Assembly: GCF_014192645.1 (NCBI RefSeq)
Contig: NZ_JACHYE010000001.1
Location: 564,350-628,349 of the forward strand
DNA: 64,000 nucleotides
Source of the DNA: Herbaspirillum sp. Sphag64
GTDB taxonomy: Bacteria > Pseudomonadota > Gammaproteobacteria > Burkholderiales > Burkholderiaceae_D
Direction: 5' to 3'
The position numbers and the translations under genes were made by a program. The stretch's first letter is position 1. Every line of letters begins with the position of its first letter. Positions 45,953-55,754 of the stretch are shown one piece after another. The notes beneath the pieces were generated by a model. The model was not told where the DNA came from and ran no database searches. It saw only the letters and a list, made by a program, of their open reading frames with translations.

Positions 45953-47485
45953 TCATTGACCGAGTTTAAACGTTTCTACCAACTGTTCCAGCGCCGCCGC
46001 CTGCTGTTTCAATGATTCAGCCGCAGCCGCTGCCTGCTCAACCAAGGCGGCGTTCTGTTGCGTCACGTTGTCCATTTGCGTAATCCCGGTATTGATCTGC
46101 TCAATACCAGCACTTTGCTCACGGCTGGCTACGGCAATCTCAGCGATGATGTGCGTCACCTGCTTGACGCTGGTGACGACTTCCTTCATGGTCTCGCCAG
46201 CCTCTTCGACCAGCTGACTGCCAACATCAACTTTCTCGACCGAGTCGGCGATCAAGGTCTTGATTTCCTTGGCCGCACTGGCGCTCCGTTGCGCCAGACT
46301 TCTCACTTCGCTGGCAACAACGGCGAAACCACGTCCCTGTTCACCGGCACGCGCCGCCTCAACTGCGGCATTGAGTGCCAGGATATTCGTCTGAAAGGCG
46401 ATCCCGTCAATCACACCGATGATATCGACAATGCGGTTGGAGGACTGATTGATCGAGGCCATGGTATCAATCACGCGCGACACTACTGCACCGCCCTGCT
46501 CAGCCACGATCGAGGCCTTCTCCGCAAGGGCATTGGCCTCACGACCATTTTCGGCATTTTGTCTGACGGCGCTGGTAAGTTGCTCCATCGAAGAAGCAAT
46601 TTCCTCCAGTGACCCAGCCTGCTCTTCGGTGCGCGCCGACAAATCCTGATTGCCGAGTGCAATCTCGCTCGAAGCACTGGTAATGTTGGTGGCACCTGAT
46701 CGTATGCCGGAGATGATGGCAACCAGTCCGGTTTGCATGCCAGAGATGGCGTGCAGCAAACTTCTGCTATCCCCTTTGTGCAAGGGAACTATCGCAGACA
46801 GATCACCACTGGCTATTTTTCTGGTGACCTCAGTCGCCAACAGCGGTTCACCACCGAGCGACTTGGTGACACTACGGATGAGTTGCCAGCCCAGCAACAC
46901 CAGAATGCCGATTGCCAGAACAAAAATCCCCATCAGTTTGGTCGCATTGCGCCAGAAAATTTCATTGATATCGTCGATATAAAACCCGGTCCCGAGCCAC
47001 CATCCCCAGGGTTTGAATTCGACGATACCGTTCAATTTGGGCACTGCACCACCGTTGCCACGGGGAATTTTGATCAGCACCAGACCATAGGTATCCTTGT
47101 CCATCGCTTCCCGATAGGCCACGGCGTCAACCCGGCCATCCATGGTTTCGCCCTGAGTGATGGTATTAACTATTTTGGGATTAGGATGGATAAAGGTGAG
47201 CCCATTGGGCAAACGCGCCCAGTAGTAGCTGATACCGTCGTTATTGAGTTGACTCAAGGCGGTCTTGGCAGCACTCTGGGCTTGCTCACGGGTCAGTGAG
47301 CCACGCGCCTCAAGCGATTGGTAGTAGCTCAGCAGGTTCATGCCCATTTTGAGCATGTTGACGATTTCGGCACGCCGATCGTTCATCATGGACTGGTTGA
47401 GCGCATATAAACTGGTGGCGGCAAGCGTCGAAAGTGCAACAATCGCAACGCTGAGCAGCAGTATCAGTCGTGTCGCCAGCTTCAT
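45953..47485 (-). CDS. Methyl-accepting chemotaxis protein with single Cache domain
   Basis: 510 residues. A membrane receptor: helix 1 at about residues 5-27, a periplasmic sCache_2-type sensor ([49 protein letters not shown]), helix 2 at about 187-207, a HAMP segment, and the signalling domain with the hairpin tip [13 protein letters not shown] / [23 protein letters not shown]. No C-terminal CheR/CheB pentapeptide is seen. The ligand is unknown; sCache_2 receptors often sense small organic acids. AGGAGG stands five bases before the ATG at 47485. No other chemotaxis gene is nearby. Confidence 0.94.
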   Translation of the reverse strand: MKLATRLILLLSVAIVALSTLAATSLYALNQSMMNDRRAEIVNMLKMGMNLLSYYQSLEARGSLTREQAQSAAKTALSQLNNDGISYYWARLPNGLTFIHPNPKIVNTITQGETMDGRVDAVAYREAMDKDTYGLVLIKIPRGNGGAVPKLNGIVEFKPWGWWLGTGFYIDDINEIFWRNATKLMGIFVLAIGILVLLGWQLIRSVTKSLGGEPLLATEVTRKIASGDLSAIVPLHKGDSRSLLHAISGMQTGLVAIISGIRSGATNITSASSEIALGNQDLSARTEEQAGSLEEIASSMEQLTSAVRQNAENGREANALAEKASIVAEQGGAVVSRVIDTMASINQSSNRIVDIIGVIDGIAFQTNILALNAAVEAARAGEQGRGFAVVASEVRSLAQRSASAAKEIKTLIADSVEKVDVGSQLVEEAGETMKEVVTSVKQVTHIIAEIAVASREQSAGIEQINTGITQMDNVTQQNAALVEQAAAAAESLKQQAAALEQLVETFKLGQ

Positions 47486-47533
47486 AGAGCCTCCTCTGAA
47501 ATACATCAGTTTGAAAACCTGCTTTTGACTGAC

Positions 47534-48961
47534 TCAGACCCGGGACGACTTGACCAATGGGGTCTGCGAGACATGAACCGACTTCGCAGCGATCACCGTT
47601 GAAGGCTCTGTACCTGCCATTTTCATGCGGACCGAGACAACCACCGATACCAAGCAACCTCCAGCCAGATAAGCCGCTACCGCATGCCAGCTGCCATCGA
47701 TACCCAACAGGGCGGTTGCGATAAAGGGCGTGAAGCCTCCGCACACAACGCTGGCAAACTGGTAACCGACACCTGCCCCACTGTAACGATATTCAGCACC
47801 GAAGAGCTCAGTAAACAAAGGCTGCTGGACGCTAACGACCATGTCGTGGGCTATATTGGCGAGCAGCACCGAAAAGACCACAATCCACAGTACCGATCGC
47901 GCTTCCATGGCGAGGAAGAACGGTATGGCTGACGCCAGACCAATCAACGCACCGGTAACGTAGACGCGCTTCTGACCGATGCGGTCTGCGGCCAGCGCAA
48001 ACAGCGGAATTGTGAAGCAACTGACTGCGCCGACCAACAAACCGATATTCAGGAACAGGTCGCGTGACATGCCTAGATTCTTGGTTGAATACGATAACGC
48101 AAATGCGGTCACGATGTACATCGTAAACATTTCAGCCATGCGCAACGCGATGATCAACAAGAAGCTCTTGGGATTGTTGCGCAAAGCAGTGAGCACTGGG
48201 AGCCTTTCCTTTGACTTTTTCTGGTTGGCAACACTGCGAATAAATTCCTGCGACTCTTCCATCGTCGTGCGAATCCACAAAGCCACGAGCACCAATACAA
48301 TGCTCAACAGAAACGGAATCCGCCAGCCCCATGACAGAAAAGCCTGATTATCGAGTGTATGGGTGAGTATAGAAACAATGCCAGTGGCCAGCACCAACCC
48401 AACGCCGTAGCCAACCTGCACGCCGCTGCTGTAGAACGCCTTCCGGCCCTTGGGAGCCGACTCCACTGCCATGAGCGCCGCACCGCCCCATTCGCCGCCG
48501 ACGGCAAAGCCCTGCAATGCGCGTAAGCTTACCAAGGCCAATGGTGCATACCAGCCAATGCTGGCATAGCCCGGCAACAGTCCGATCAGTGCGGTGGAAA
48601 CCCCCATCATGACCACGGTAATGACGAGCATACGCTTGCGCCCCAGTCGATCTCCAAAATGGCCAAATACGATACCGCCCAGTGGACGGAACAAGAAACC
48701 GACACCGAAGGTGCCAAAGGCAGCCAGTGTTCCCAGCATCGGATTGTCGCCGGGAAAGAACTGGCTATTGAATACCAGCGCCGCAGTAATCCCGTACAGC
48801 AGGAAATCATACCAGTCGACTACCGCACCGACGAAACTGCCCAGTGCCGCCTTGCGTGCCTGCTTTTGAGTCTGAGTCTGAGTCTGAGTCTGAGTTTGAA
48901 TTTGAGTCTGGTCCAGACCTGGGGATGGGCGTGCTTGCCCATTTGATTTACGCGTGTTCAT
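47534..48961 (-). CDS. MHS-family MFS transporter (shikimate/proline-betaine type)
   Basis: 475 residues with 12 helices. A proton symporter of the metabolite:H+ symporter family: AALGSFVGAVVDWYDFLLYG at helix 1, FGHFGDRLGRKRMLV, LRALQGFAVGGEWGGAALMAVE, and RIPFLLSIVLVLVALWIR. The substrate is likely an organic acid or betaine. The cytosolic N-terminus contains an uncommon Gln-Thr repeat encoded by a hexanucleotide tandem array (48867-48908). The ATG at 48961 has GGAG nine bases upstream; an in-frame start at 49009 lacks one. Confidence 0.9.
   Translation of the reverse strand: MNTRKSNGQARPSPGLDQTQIQTQTQTQTQTQKQARKAALGSFVGAVVDWYDFLLYGITAALVFNSQFFPGDNPMLGTLAAFGTFGVGFLFRPLGGIVFGHFGDRLGRKRMLVITVVMMGVSTALIGLLPGYASIGWYAPLALVSLRALQGFAVGGEWGGAALMAVESAPKGRKAFYSSGVQVGYGVGLVLATGIVSILTHTLDNQAFLSWGWRIPFLLSIVLVLVALWIRTTMEESQEFIRSVANQKKSKERLPVLTALRNNPKSFLLIIALRMAEMFTMYIVTAFALSYSTKNLGMSRDLFLNIGLLVGAVSCFTIPLFALAADRIGQKRVYVTGALIGLASAIPFFLAMEARSVLWIVVFSVLLANIAHDMVVSVQQPLFTELFGAEYRYSGAGVGYQFASVVCGGFTPFIATALLGIDGSWHAVAAYLAGGCLVSVVVSVRMKMAGTEPSTVIAAKSVHVSQTPLVKSSRV
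48867..48908 (+). repeat. Hexanucleotide tandem repeat within the MHS transporter gene
   Basis: Seven TGAGTC-like units: four perfect, then TGAGTT, TGAATT and TGAGTC. In the minus-strand gene each unit encodes Gln-Thr (one Gln-Ile), giving a QTQTQ run before the first membrane helix. Unit length is a multiple of three, so copy changes alter length but not frame. Confidence 0.9.
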
Positions 48962-49166
48962 GTTGTTGTCTCCGTTATCTTGTTCTCTATCTTGTTCTGT
49001 ACTCTGCATTGCCTGCAGTGCCGACTTTTTTATGACAAAAGTCTAGCGAGAACTCGCTGAAACGACCAAGATTGCATTCCAAGAAACGTACGATAATCGC
49101 GCATTAAGTTCGATTGATGAGCATATTAAGAAAAAAGCTTTAGAGCACGATTACACAATTAACCGA

Positions 49167-49586
49167 TCAGGTGGGTGTTGCGCCGGAGGTATCCTTGTTC
49201 ATCATCCAGTTTGCCGTCTGAAAGAATGCCTGCATCAGCCTGGTGCGCAATGCTTCTTCCAGACCGACATCTTCCATTGCCCAGGCCATGCAGCGCAGCC
49301 ACTGATCTCGTTCTGAAGTGCCGATAGGAAATGGCAGATGGCGCGCACGCAGGTAGGGATGTCCAAACTTTTCAACGTAGAGATTGGGGCCACCGCTCCA
49401 GCCTGAGAGAAACCAGTAAGTTTTATCCCTTGATCCCTCCAGCGAGGATGGATGGAGCGCACGGATGCCAGCAAACTCAGGTTCGAGGTCCATCAGATCG
49501 TAAAAACGATCCACCATTGCGCGCAGCTTGTCTGCGCCGCCGATCAGCTCGTAGGCAGTCGGTTGTTTGGGGTCTTCGATTTGCAT
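49167..49586 (-). CDS. Group II truncated haemoglobin
   Basis: 139 residues. A 2-over-2 globin of group II, which binds oxygen or nitric oxide. Proximal His lies in HPYLRARHLPFPIG, Tyr B10 in VDRFYDLM, and Trp G8 in RDQWLRCM; the YWFLSGWSGGPNLYVEKFG block is a group II hallmark. The frame is open ten codons further, but ATG 49586 begins the family sequence (MQIEDPK). No ribosome site is strong. Stands between the MHS transporter and the FtsX-type permease; no functional link is visible. Confidence 0.92.
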   Translation of the reverse strand: MQIEDPKQPTAYELIGGADKLRAMVDRFYDLMDLEPEFAGIRALHPSSLEGSRDKTYWFLSGWSGGPNLYVEKFGHPYLRARHLPFPIGTSERDQWLRCMAWAMEDVGLEEALRTRLMQAFFQTANWMMNKDTSGATPT

Positions 49587-49658
49587 AGAGCGAGATGATA
49601 ACGCAGCCGCACGCACCTGACAGCTGCGCCACAGACTCGCTGCCCATGGGCAACGGTT

Positions 49659-52169
49659 TTAGCCTTCGCGCAAGGTTTGCAGCGGCGGCTGGGAAAGCAC
49701 CTTGCGCAAGCCTAACCAGCCACCGGCAAGTGTGCATCCCATACCTACCAAGGCGCCTGCCAGCCATAACCAGGCACTGACATGCCAATCAAAATCAAAG
49801 ATATTGCGGGCCAGCACCCAACCTGCCAGACCAGCACCACTGGCTGCCAGCAAACCCGCCAGACCGCCGACCAGCATCACTTCAATGCGCTGCGCTTGCG
49901 CCAGCTGACGGCGGGTGGCTCCCAATGCGCGCAACAGACCCGCTTCCCGGATTCGGATATCGTGCGTACCGACCAGCGCTGCGTATAACACTAAGGCACC
50001 CGCCAGCAGTGCAAACAGAAACAGGAACTGTACTGCCGCCACCACTTGATCAACGATGCTCTGAATCTGTTGCAGCACGCTGCCGATATCCACCACGGTC
50101 AGATTCGGAAAATCTCGGGTCAGCAGATTGGCCAGACTAGCTTGCTCAGGCGGTAAATGAAAAGCGGTGATCCAGGTCTGCGGCATGTCCTGGAGCGCAG
50201 TCGGATTGATAATCACAAAGAAGTTGACCCGCAGGGAGCCCCATTCCAGTTTGCGGATACTGGTGATTGGCACCGACAGCAACTGTCCTGCAATGTCGAA
50301 TTGCAGGTGATCCCCAAGCTGTAATCCCAAGGTCTTGGCCGCGCCCTCTTCCACCGACGCCTCTGGCCGCGTGTCGTCGAACCAATGGCCAGCGACGATT
50401 GTGTTTTGCGCCGGCAAGTCACGCATGGTGGACAGATTGAATTCGCGATCCACCAATCGTCGGGCACGATCGTCGTGGTAGCTGTCGTTGGTCACTGGCT
50501 TATCATTGATTTGCACCAGTCGACCACGGATCATTGGATACAACGGGGCCTGGGCAATGTTCGCCTGCTGCAGCCGCTGCGCAACCGCCTCCTTCTGGTC
50601 GGGCTGGATATTGATGACAAACCGGTTCGGAGCATCAAGCGGTGTCGACTGCCGCCACGCAGCGATCAGATCACCCCGGATCACTGTCAGCAGGAGCAGC
50701 GCCATCAAGCCCAAACTCAGCGCCACGATCTGCACAATGCTTGCCCCCGGACGTCGTTGCAGGCCCTGAATGGCAAAACGCCAGCCCTGATTACCAAACC
50801 AGCCACGCGCGCTGCCTAGTGCGCGCAGACAAACCCAGGCCAGCAAGGCAAACAGTCCGCAGGCCCCAAGGAAGCCCAGCGCCGTCAGTAGACCCAACTT
50901 GATGTCACCGGCCTGCCACAGCAACAAACCGATAAAGACCAGACTGCCCAGCACATAGGTGGCAATACTGCTGACCTTGGGTGCGGAGGCATCTCGCCGT
51001 AACACCCGGTTGTGGGGCACATTGCGTAGCTGCAGCAAAGGCGGTAAAGCAAACCCCACCAGCAGCAACACGCCCACCGCCAACCCTTGCACGGCGGGCC
51101 ACCAACTGGCTGGCGGCAAGGAAGTCGCTACCAGGCCGGCGAGCCAGCTCAGCAAGGCAAAATGCGCGACAAATCCCATTAGTACCCCAAGTGCACTACC
51201 GACCAGGCCAATGAGTAAAAACTCTTGCATATAGAGCCAGGTCACCTGCGTCTGGGTCATACCAAAGCAGCGCAGCATGGCACAGGCATCCAGATGTCGC
51301 AGCATGAAGCGACGCGCCGCCAATGCGACGGCAACGGCAGCCAGAAACGACGACAACAAACCAACCAGCGAGAGAAATTGCTGTGCGCGATCGAGTGTCG
51401 CGCGGATTTCCGGACGCCCTGAATCAATCGATTCGATCCGTACACCCTTGAGATTGTCGGTATCAATATGCGTTTGTAACCAGCGCTGATAAGACTTGAT
51501 ACGTTCCGTTGTACCGGCCAGCAACAGCCGATAGGTAAGTCGAGAGCCAAACTGCACCAGTCCCGTAGCAGTCAAATCGTCAAGCGCGAGCATGACACGG
51601 GGCGCAAAATTGACGAATGCACTGCCGCGATCCGGTTCATTGGCAATCAATCCTGCGATACGAAATTGTTGACTCCCGAGTTTGAGGTGATCACCGACAT
51701 GCAGCTGCAAAGCAACCAGAATGGCCTGATCAACCCAGACCGTGCCACGCTCAGGGATGCCAGATGCAGCATGCGGCTTGCCATCCTGCGTGTGATTGTC
51801 GGACGCCAGACTGAGTCGCCCGCGCAAAGGATAGTCAGACGATACCGCTTTGATGGACGACAATACGGAACGCACACCGTCGCCCTGCCCGGCAACCGCC
51901 ATGCTGGGGAACACGATGGTCTGGGCCGTCTGCAGATGTTCCAGCTGTGCCTGTTGCAGCCATTGCGGTAGCAAAGGCTGGTCCGTTGCCACCAGCAGAT
52001 CGGCTGCCAGCAATTGATGTGCATCGCGTTCAAGACCTGCACGCAGACGATCGATGAAGAAGCCAACCGAGGATAGCGCAGCAACAGCCACAATCAGGGC
52101 CACCAGCAAAAAGCGCAACTCACCGGCTCGCCAGTCGCGACGTGTCATGCGCAATGATTGTATAAACAT
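49659..52169 (-). CDS. FtsX-type ABC transporter permease
   Basis: 836 residues. An inner-membrane permease of the FtsX/MacB group in the YbbP-like form with two FtsX halves. The first helix follows RAGELRFLLVALIVAVAALSSVGFF, then a long periplasmic domain, three helices (about 265-400), a central pair, a second periplasmic domain and a final FtsX unit (FLFLFALLAGALVLYAALVGTHDIRIREAGLLRALGATRRQL). The two AxLRxxGxT-type coupling helices (MLRCFGMTQTQV and LLRALGATRRQL) would contact the ATPase. No ATP-binding partner gene is adjacent in this window. The ATG at 52169 has GGGA upstream. Confidence 0.9.
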   Translation of the reverse strand: MFIQSLRMTRRDWRAGELRFLLVALIVAVAALSSVGFFIDRLRAGLERDAHQLLAADLLVATDQPLLPQWLQQAQLEHLQTAQTIVFPSMAVAGQGDGVRSVLSSIKAVSSDYPLRGRLSLASDNHTQDGKPHAASGIPERGTVWVDQAILVALQLHVGDHLKLGSQQFRIAGLIANEPDRGSAFVNFAPRVMLALDDLTATGLVQFGSRLTYRLLLAGTTERIKSYQRWLQTHIDTDNLKGVRIESIDSGRPEIRATLDRAQQFLSLVGLLSSFLAAVAVALAARRFMLRHLDACAMLRCFGMTQTQVTWLYMQEFLLIGLVGSALGVLMGFVAHFALLSWLAGLVATSLPPASWWPAVQGLAVGVLLLVGFALPPLLQLRNVPHNRVLRRDASAPKVSSIATYVLGSLVFIGLLLWQAGDIKLGLLTALGFLGACGLFALLAWVCLRALGSARGWFGNQGWRFAIQGLQRRPGASIVQIVALSLGLMALLLLTVIRGDLIAAWRQSTPLDAPNRFVINIQPDQKEAVAQRLQQANIAQAPLYPMIRGRLVQINDKPVTNDSYHDDRARRLVDREFNLSTMRDLPAQNTIVAGHWFDDTRPEASVEEGAAKTLGLQLGDHLQFDIAGQLLSVPITSIRKLEWGSLRVNFFVIINPTALQDMPQTWITAFHLPPEQASLANLLTRDFPNLTVVDIGSVLQQIQSIVDQVVAAVQFLFLFALLAGALVLYAALVGTHDIRIREAGLLRALGATRRQLAQAQRIEVMLVGGLAGLLAASGAGLAGWVLARNIFDFDWHVSAWLWLAGALVGMGCTLAGGWLGLRKVLSQPPLQTLREG

Positions 52170-52281
52170 GCAGTGTCCCAGGTGGCAAATAAACTTCGCC
52201 GGCATGGTCGCGTACATAATGCGAGCGCGACCATGCCGGCGAGGAAGGTCATGACGACAGTGTATCTCTGTTACTTGGCGA

Positions 52282-53334
52282 TTATGCCGGCAACGAAGAC
52301 ATGTCGATCACAAACCGATATTTCACATCGCTTTTGAGCATGCGCTCATAGGCCTGATTGATCTCGTCAATCTTGATCAGTTCGATATCAGAGGTAATTC
52401 CATGCTCGGCACAGAAATCCAGCATTTCCTGGGTTTCCTTGATACCACCGATCAACGACCCCGCCAGCTTGCGTCGTTGCAAAATCAGATTGAATACGGT
52501 TGGTGAAGGATGTGGTGTATCAGGTGCTCCGACCAGGGTCATGGTGCCATCGCGCTTGAGCAGCGACAGGAACGCATCCAGATTATGCGGTGCAGCAACG
52601 GTGTTGAGGATGAAATCAAAACTATTGGCATGCTGCGCCATTTGCGCTTCATCCTTGGAAATCACCACTTCATCCGCACCCAGCTTCAGCGCATCAGCGA
52701 CCTTGCCCGGCGACGTCGTGAACAAGACCACGTAAGCACCCATCGCATGCGCCAGTTTGACGCCCATATGTCCCAGACCGCCGAGGCCGACGATACCGAC
52801 CTTATGCCCCTTGCCGACTTTCCAGTGACGCAATGGCGAATACGTGGTGATCCCTGCGCATAGCAGCGGCGCTGCTGCGGCTGGATCAAGTTTGTCGGAG
52901 ATGCGCAGTACAAATTTTTCATGCACCACGATATTGTTGGCATAGCCGCCATAGGTGACGCCGCCGGTTTGTTTTTCTGGCCCATTGTAGGTACCGACAA
53001 AACCATTTTCGCAATATTGCTCCAGACCTTCTGCGCAACTGGCACAGGTTTGACAGGAGTCGACCATGCAACCCACACCGACTAACTGACCGAGCTTGAA
53101 TTGCTGCACCTGGGAACCGACCTTGCTGACCCGGCCGACAATTTCGTGACCTGGTACCGTCGGGTAAATCGTATTGCCCCATTCATTGCGGGCGGTGTGC
53201 AAATCGGAGTGGCAAACACCGCAATACAGGATATCGATCTGCACATCGTGTGCACCTGGCTCACGTCGATCAAAACGATAGGGAGCCAATGGCGCCTTCG
53301 GGCTGACTGCTGCATAGCCATAGGAAGCTGACAT
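52282..53334 (-). CDS. Zinc-dependent alcohol dehydrogenase, YahK/cinnamyl type
   Basis: 350 residues. NAD(P)-linked reduction of aldehydes or oxidation of alcohols. Catalytic zinc ligands are in YCGVCHSDLH and PGHEIVGRV; the four structural-zinc Cys are in DSCQTCASCAEGLEQYC. The nucleotide-binding turn is VGIVGLGGLGHMGVKLAHAMGA. Length and layout match broad aldehyde reductases such as YahK. The frame stays open to 53796, but AAAGGA sits correctly before the ATG at 53334 and the extra frame is antisense to the LprI-like gene. Confidence 0.94.
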   Translation of the reverse strand: MSASYGYAAVSPKAPLAPYRFDRREPGAHDVQIDILYCGVCHSDLHTARNEWGNTIYPTVPGHEIVGRVSKVGSQVQQFKLGQLVGVGCMVDSCQTCASCAEGLEQYCENGFVGTYNGPEKQTGGVTYGGYANNIVVHEKFVLRISDKLDPAAAAPLLCAGITTYSPLRHWKVGKGHKVGIVGLGGLGHMGVKLAHAMGAYVVLFTTSPGKVADALKLGADEVVISKDEAQMAQHANSFDFILNTVAAPHNLDAFLSLLKRDGTMTLVGAPDTPHPSPTVFNLILQRRKLAGSLIGGIKETQEMLDFCAEHGITSDIELIKIDEINQAYERMLKSDVKYRFVIDMSSLPA

Positions 53335-53605
53335 AATTGATCCTTTCATGATCGGTAAAGTGGGATAGCGCTTGTTACCTGCTGCACAACCGCAAGATGC
53401 CGCTGTGCACAGAAAATCGTGAAAGCAATGCGGAGCACATGGTAATACTTCAGCAAACTCCTTGCAGAGCACTGCCCGATTTAGCATTACTCCCAATTGA
53501 AAAGCTGGGCAGTACAACAAATTGTTACCAATTTCCTGCTGCAAACCATTTGCAATCAGCAACGTACCGATGGAAACTGCTGACCAGAACATGTTGAGGA
53601 AATCT

Positions 53606-54058
53606 ATGAAATCATCTTTGCGCCGAATAGCTGCCTTGCTCGCCTTTTCAGTGTTGAGTGTGACTGCAGCAGGCAGCCATGCTGCCGATACTGGCAGTAC
53701 CGAAAAGAATGGCAACACAAACAACAGCGATGCCCTCAGTTGCAACAATGCGGGGACCCAGGCCCAGATGGAGCAATGTGCTGCACAGGCACTCAATCAG
53801 GCCGATACCGAGCTGAACCAGACCTATGTTGACTATCGCAACCGGCTCGATCAGCGACAGCAGGATCAAATCCGCGATGTGCAGCTGGCCTGGATAAAAT
53901 ATCGAGATCTATCGTGCAAATATGCCAGTAACGACGTCGGCGGCTCTGCCCACGCGCTCGCATTGCAAACCTGCCTGACCGAAAAAACACAAGAGCGGAC
54001 CCGCGAAATCAAGGCATTGGCGGCCTGTCCTGAAGGTGACCTGACCTGCCCCCGCTGA
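53606..54058 (+). CDS. LprI-like (DUF1311) exported protein
   Basis: 150 residues with a signal peptide (cleavage after SHAA, about residue 27). The mature part holds the DUF1311/LprI pattern: CNNAGTQAQMEQCAAQALNQADTELNQTYVDYRNRL, then QIRDVQLAWIKYRDLSCKY and a late Cys pair. Members include a mycobacterial lysozyme inhibitor, though most are uncharacterised. Start at 53606 because GAGGA lies seven bases before it; an ATG five codons earlier has none. A strong terminator follows. Confidence 0.85.
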   Translation: MKSSLRRIAALLAFSVLSVTAAGSHAADTGSTEKNGNTNNSDALSCNNAGTQAQMEQCAAQALNQADTELNQTYVDYRNRLDQRQQDQIRDVQLAWIKYRDLSCKYASNDVGGSAHALALQTCLTEKTQERTREIKALAACPEGDLTCPR

Positions 54059-54063
54059 ACCAT

Positions 54064-54107
54064 AAAAAAGAGCCAGTCTGCATGATCCTGCAGCTGGCTC
54101 ATTTTTT
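54064..54107. terminator. Terminator between LprI-like and LysE genes
   Basis: GAGCCAG (54070-54076) pairs with CTGGCTC (54094-54100) and CTGCA with TGCAG inside it after a one-base bulge. AAAAAA precedes it and TTTTTT follows, so it works for both convergent genes. Confidence 0.88.
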
Positions 54108-54154
54108 CTCATCACCGTGATCACCTTACCGATACGGCAAAGCTTATTTCAACC

Positions 54155-54790
54155 TCAGGCCTGGCTGCGCTTGAAAAAGAACAGCCCGGTTCCCACCAGC
54201 ATCAAAATGCCACCGAAGAAGCGATTCTGGATCTTCAAGGCACGCGCATCGCGGAAATAGCGCTGCATGCGACTGGCGGCAAATGCATAGCCATGCATCA
54301 CCACCAGATCAACCGACACCATGGTGACTGCCATGACTAGCAATTGCAGCCACAGCGGCTGTTGATGGTCGATGAATTGCGGCAATACAGCCACCATAAA
54401 GACGATCCCCTTGGGATTGGTGGCATTAGTCAGGAAACCGGTCAACACCCTTTGCCAGCGTGATGCAGTTGCAGCTGGACGAACCTGCTGCTGGGAGTCA
54501 ACGTGTACCGGAGCGCGCCATTGCGACCAGCCCAGGTAGATGAGATAAGCAGCGCCCAGAATCTTGATGGTATTGAAAGCTGCCTCCGAAGCAACCAGCA
54601 ATGAGCCAACGCCAGCGCCCGCAATCAGCAACACCAGTACCAGCGCAATTTCCAGACCGAGAATCGTCACCGAGGTACGACGCACACCGTAGCTCAGGCC
54701 GTGGCTCATCGACAGTACTGCGCCAGAACCTGGCGAAATCGCGATCAGACAGGCTGCAATAAAAAAGGCAAACCAAGTGTGCAAAGCCAT
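54155..54790 (-). CDS. LysE-family exporter
   Basis: 211 residues with six membrane helices. The family exports amino acids such as lysine, homoserine or threonine. Clear marks are the start WFAFFIAACLIAISPGSGAVLSMSHGLSYGVRRT, KILGAAYLIYLGW, and FLTNATNPKGIVFMVAVLPQF. The ATG at 54790 has AAAGGA upstream; the long frame before it has no start signal. The substrate cannot be read from sequence. Confidence 0.92.
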   Translation of the reverse strand: MALHTWFAFFIAACLIAISPGSGAVLSMSHGLSYGVRRTSVTILGLEIALVLVLLIAGAGVGSLLVASEAAFNTIKILGAAYLIYLGWSQWRAPVHVDSQQQVRPAATASRWQRVLTGFLTNATNPKGIVFMVAVLPQFIDHQQPLWLQLLVMAVTMVSVDLVVMHGYAFAASRMQRYFRDARALKIQNRFFGGILMLVGTGLFFFKRSQA

Positions 54791-55059
54791 ACCAATTTTC
54801 CTTTCCGCAAAAGTAAAACAAACATTATAGAGAGAAGCGCCACTGTGTGCGGTGGCGCGTCGCACGCAACTGCTTGAAGTGACATTCCACGCTATCCAGA
54901 GCAATTGCAACAGCCGCTTACAACTATCGCATGATTTGCAACACTTTGACGTCGTCGCTTTGATTGGCGGCTCGTTAATGGAAGTAAGGCGCAGCAATCA
55001 AGTGAAACAAACTGGATCAAGCGCCGAGACAGAAGAACTTCTCTTTAAGGAAAATTGCC

Positions 55060-55353
55060 ATGAAATCGACTTCCCTCATCGCTGCTGCACTGCTGTCCGC
55101 ACTGACTCTGCCAGTGTTCGCCCAAACCGGGGCACCAGTCGCCAAGCCAGCTGCCGTATCAGCCACTACATCAGCAGCAACGACTGCAGCAGCTCCGGCC
55201 AGCGTTGCGAAGAAGGCAGTACCGGCAACTAGGATCAAGTCGGTGAAGCACAGCGCCACAAGTCATTCCAGTGTGAAGAAACTCGACACCAAGGCCACCG
55301 CAAAGCCGGTTAGTTCGCCAGTCAGTGCCAGCACTAACGCCGTGATCAAGTAA
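55060..55353 (+). CDS. Asr-like small basic exported protein, copy 1
   Basis: 97 residues. A Sec signal peptide ends VFA-Q at residue 21/22. The mature part is almost all Ala, Thr, Ser, Pro, Val and Lys, with a cluster of Lys/His/Arg near the middle (TRIKSVKHSATSHSSVKKL). It has no Cys or Trp and no domain. Composition and layout recall the periplasmic acid-shock protein Asr of enterobacteria. The first of three tandem paralogues with nearly identical signal peptides (ALLSALTLPVFAQTGA). AAGGA before the ATG. Function not known; acid or ion stress is the working guess. Confidence 0.75.
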   Translation: MKSTSLIAAALLSALTLPVFAQTGAPVAKPAAVSATTSAATTAAAPASVAKKAVPATRIKSVKHSATSHSSVKKLDTKATAKPVSSPVSASTNAVIK

Positions 55354-55409
55354 TTTCAGACGAAATCAGTCACCAGCGCATACCACCGAAACCTTAAAGG
55401 AAAAACATC

Positions 55410-55670
55410 ATGAAAACATCTACCGTTATCGTCGCCGCCCTGCTCTCAGCACTGACCCTGCCAGTATTCGCACAAACTGGTGCGACAACAGCGAGCCCAA
55501 CGACACCGGCAACGACAGCAACAGCAACAGCCAAAACTGCGACTGCGCCAGCCGCAAAGACCTCCCACGAGGTAAAGCACAAAAAGGTGAAGACAGAAAA
55601 AACTGCAAAGGACACTGCGTCCAAGCCAGCGACCGCAGCACCTACAGGCACGCCAGCAGCAGCGAAATAA
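55410..55670 (+). CDS. Asr-like small basic exported protein, copy 2
   Basis: 86 residues; the same signal peptide (ALLSALTLPVFAQTGA, cleavage after residue 21), then an Ala/Thr/Pro linker and a Lys-rich block (HEVKHKKVKTEKTAKD) and an Ala/Pro end. AAAGGA stands before the ATG. It follows copy 1 after 56 bases. Amino-acid divergence is greatest in the mature part while the signal peptide and ribosome site are conserved, the mark of duplication with relaxed sequence constraint. Confidence 0.75.
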   Translation: MKTSTVIVAALLSALTLPVFAQTGATTASPTTPATTATATAKTATAPAAKTSHEVKHKKVKTEKTAKDTASKPATAAPTGTPAAAK

Positions 55671-55754
55671 GGCAACTCGCGTCACATTGACCACCAGACT
55701 CCGGCGCGGCGCGGCTGCGCCAGCAACAACACCATTGACACTAAAGGAACCATC

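Noticed and set aside
48867-48908. Hexamer array as a phase-variation on/off switch
   Set aside because: The unit is six bases, so slippage keeps the reading frame; only length variation is possible.
53335-53796. Upstream open extension of the alcohol dehydrogenase frame (154 residues)
   Set aside because: It is antisense to the LprI-like gene, has no domain, and the ATG at 53334 has a proper ribosome site.
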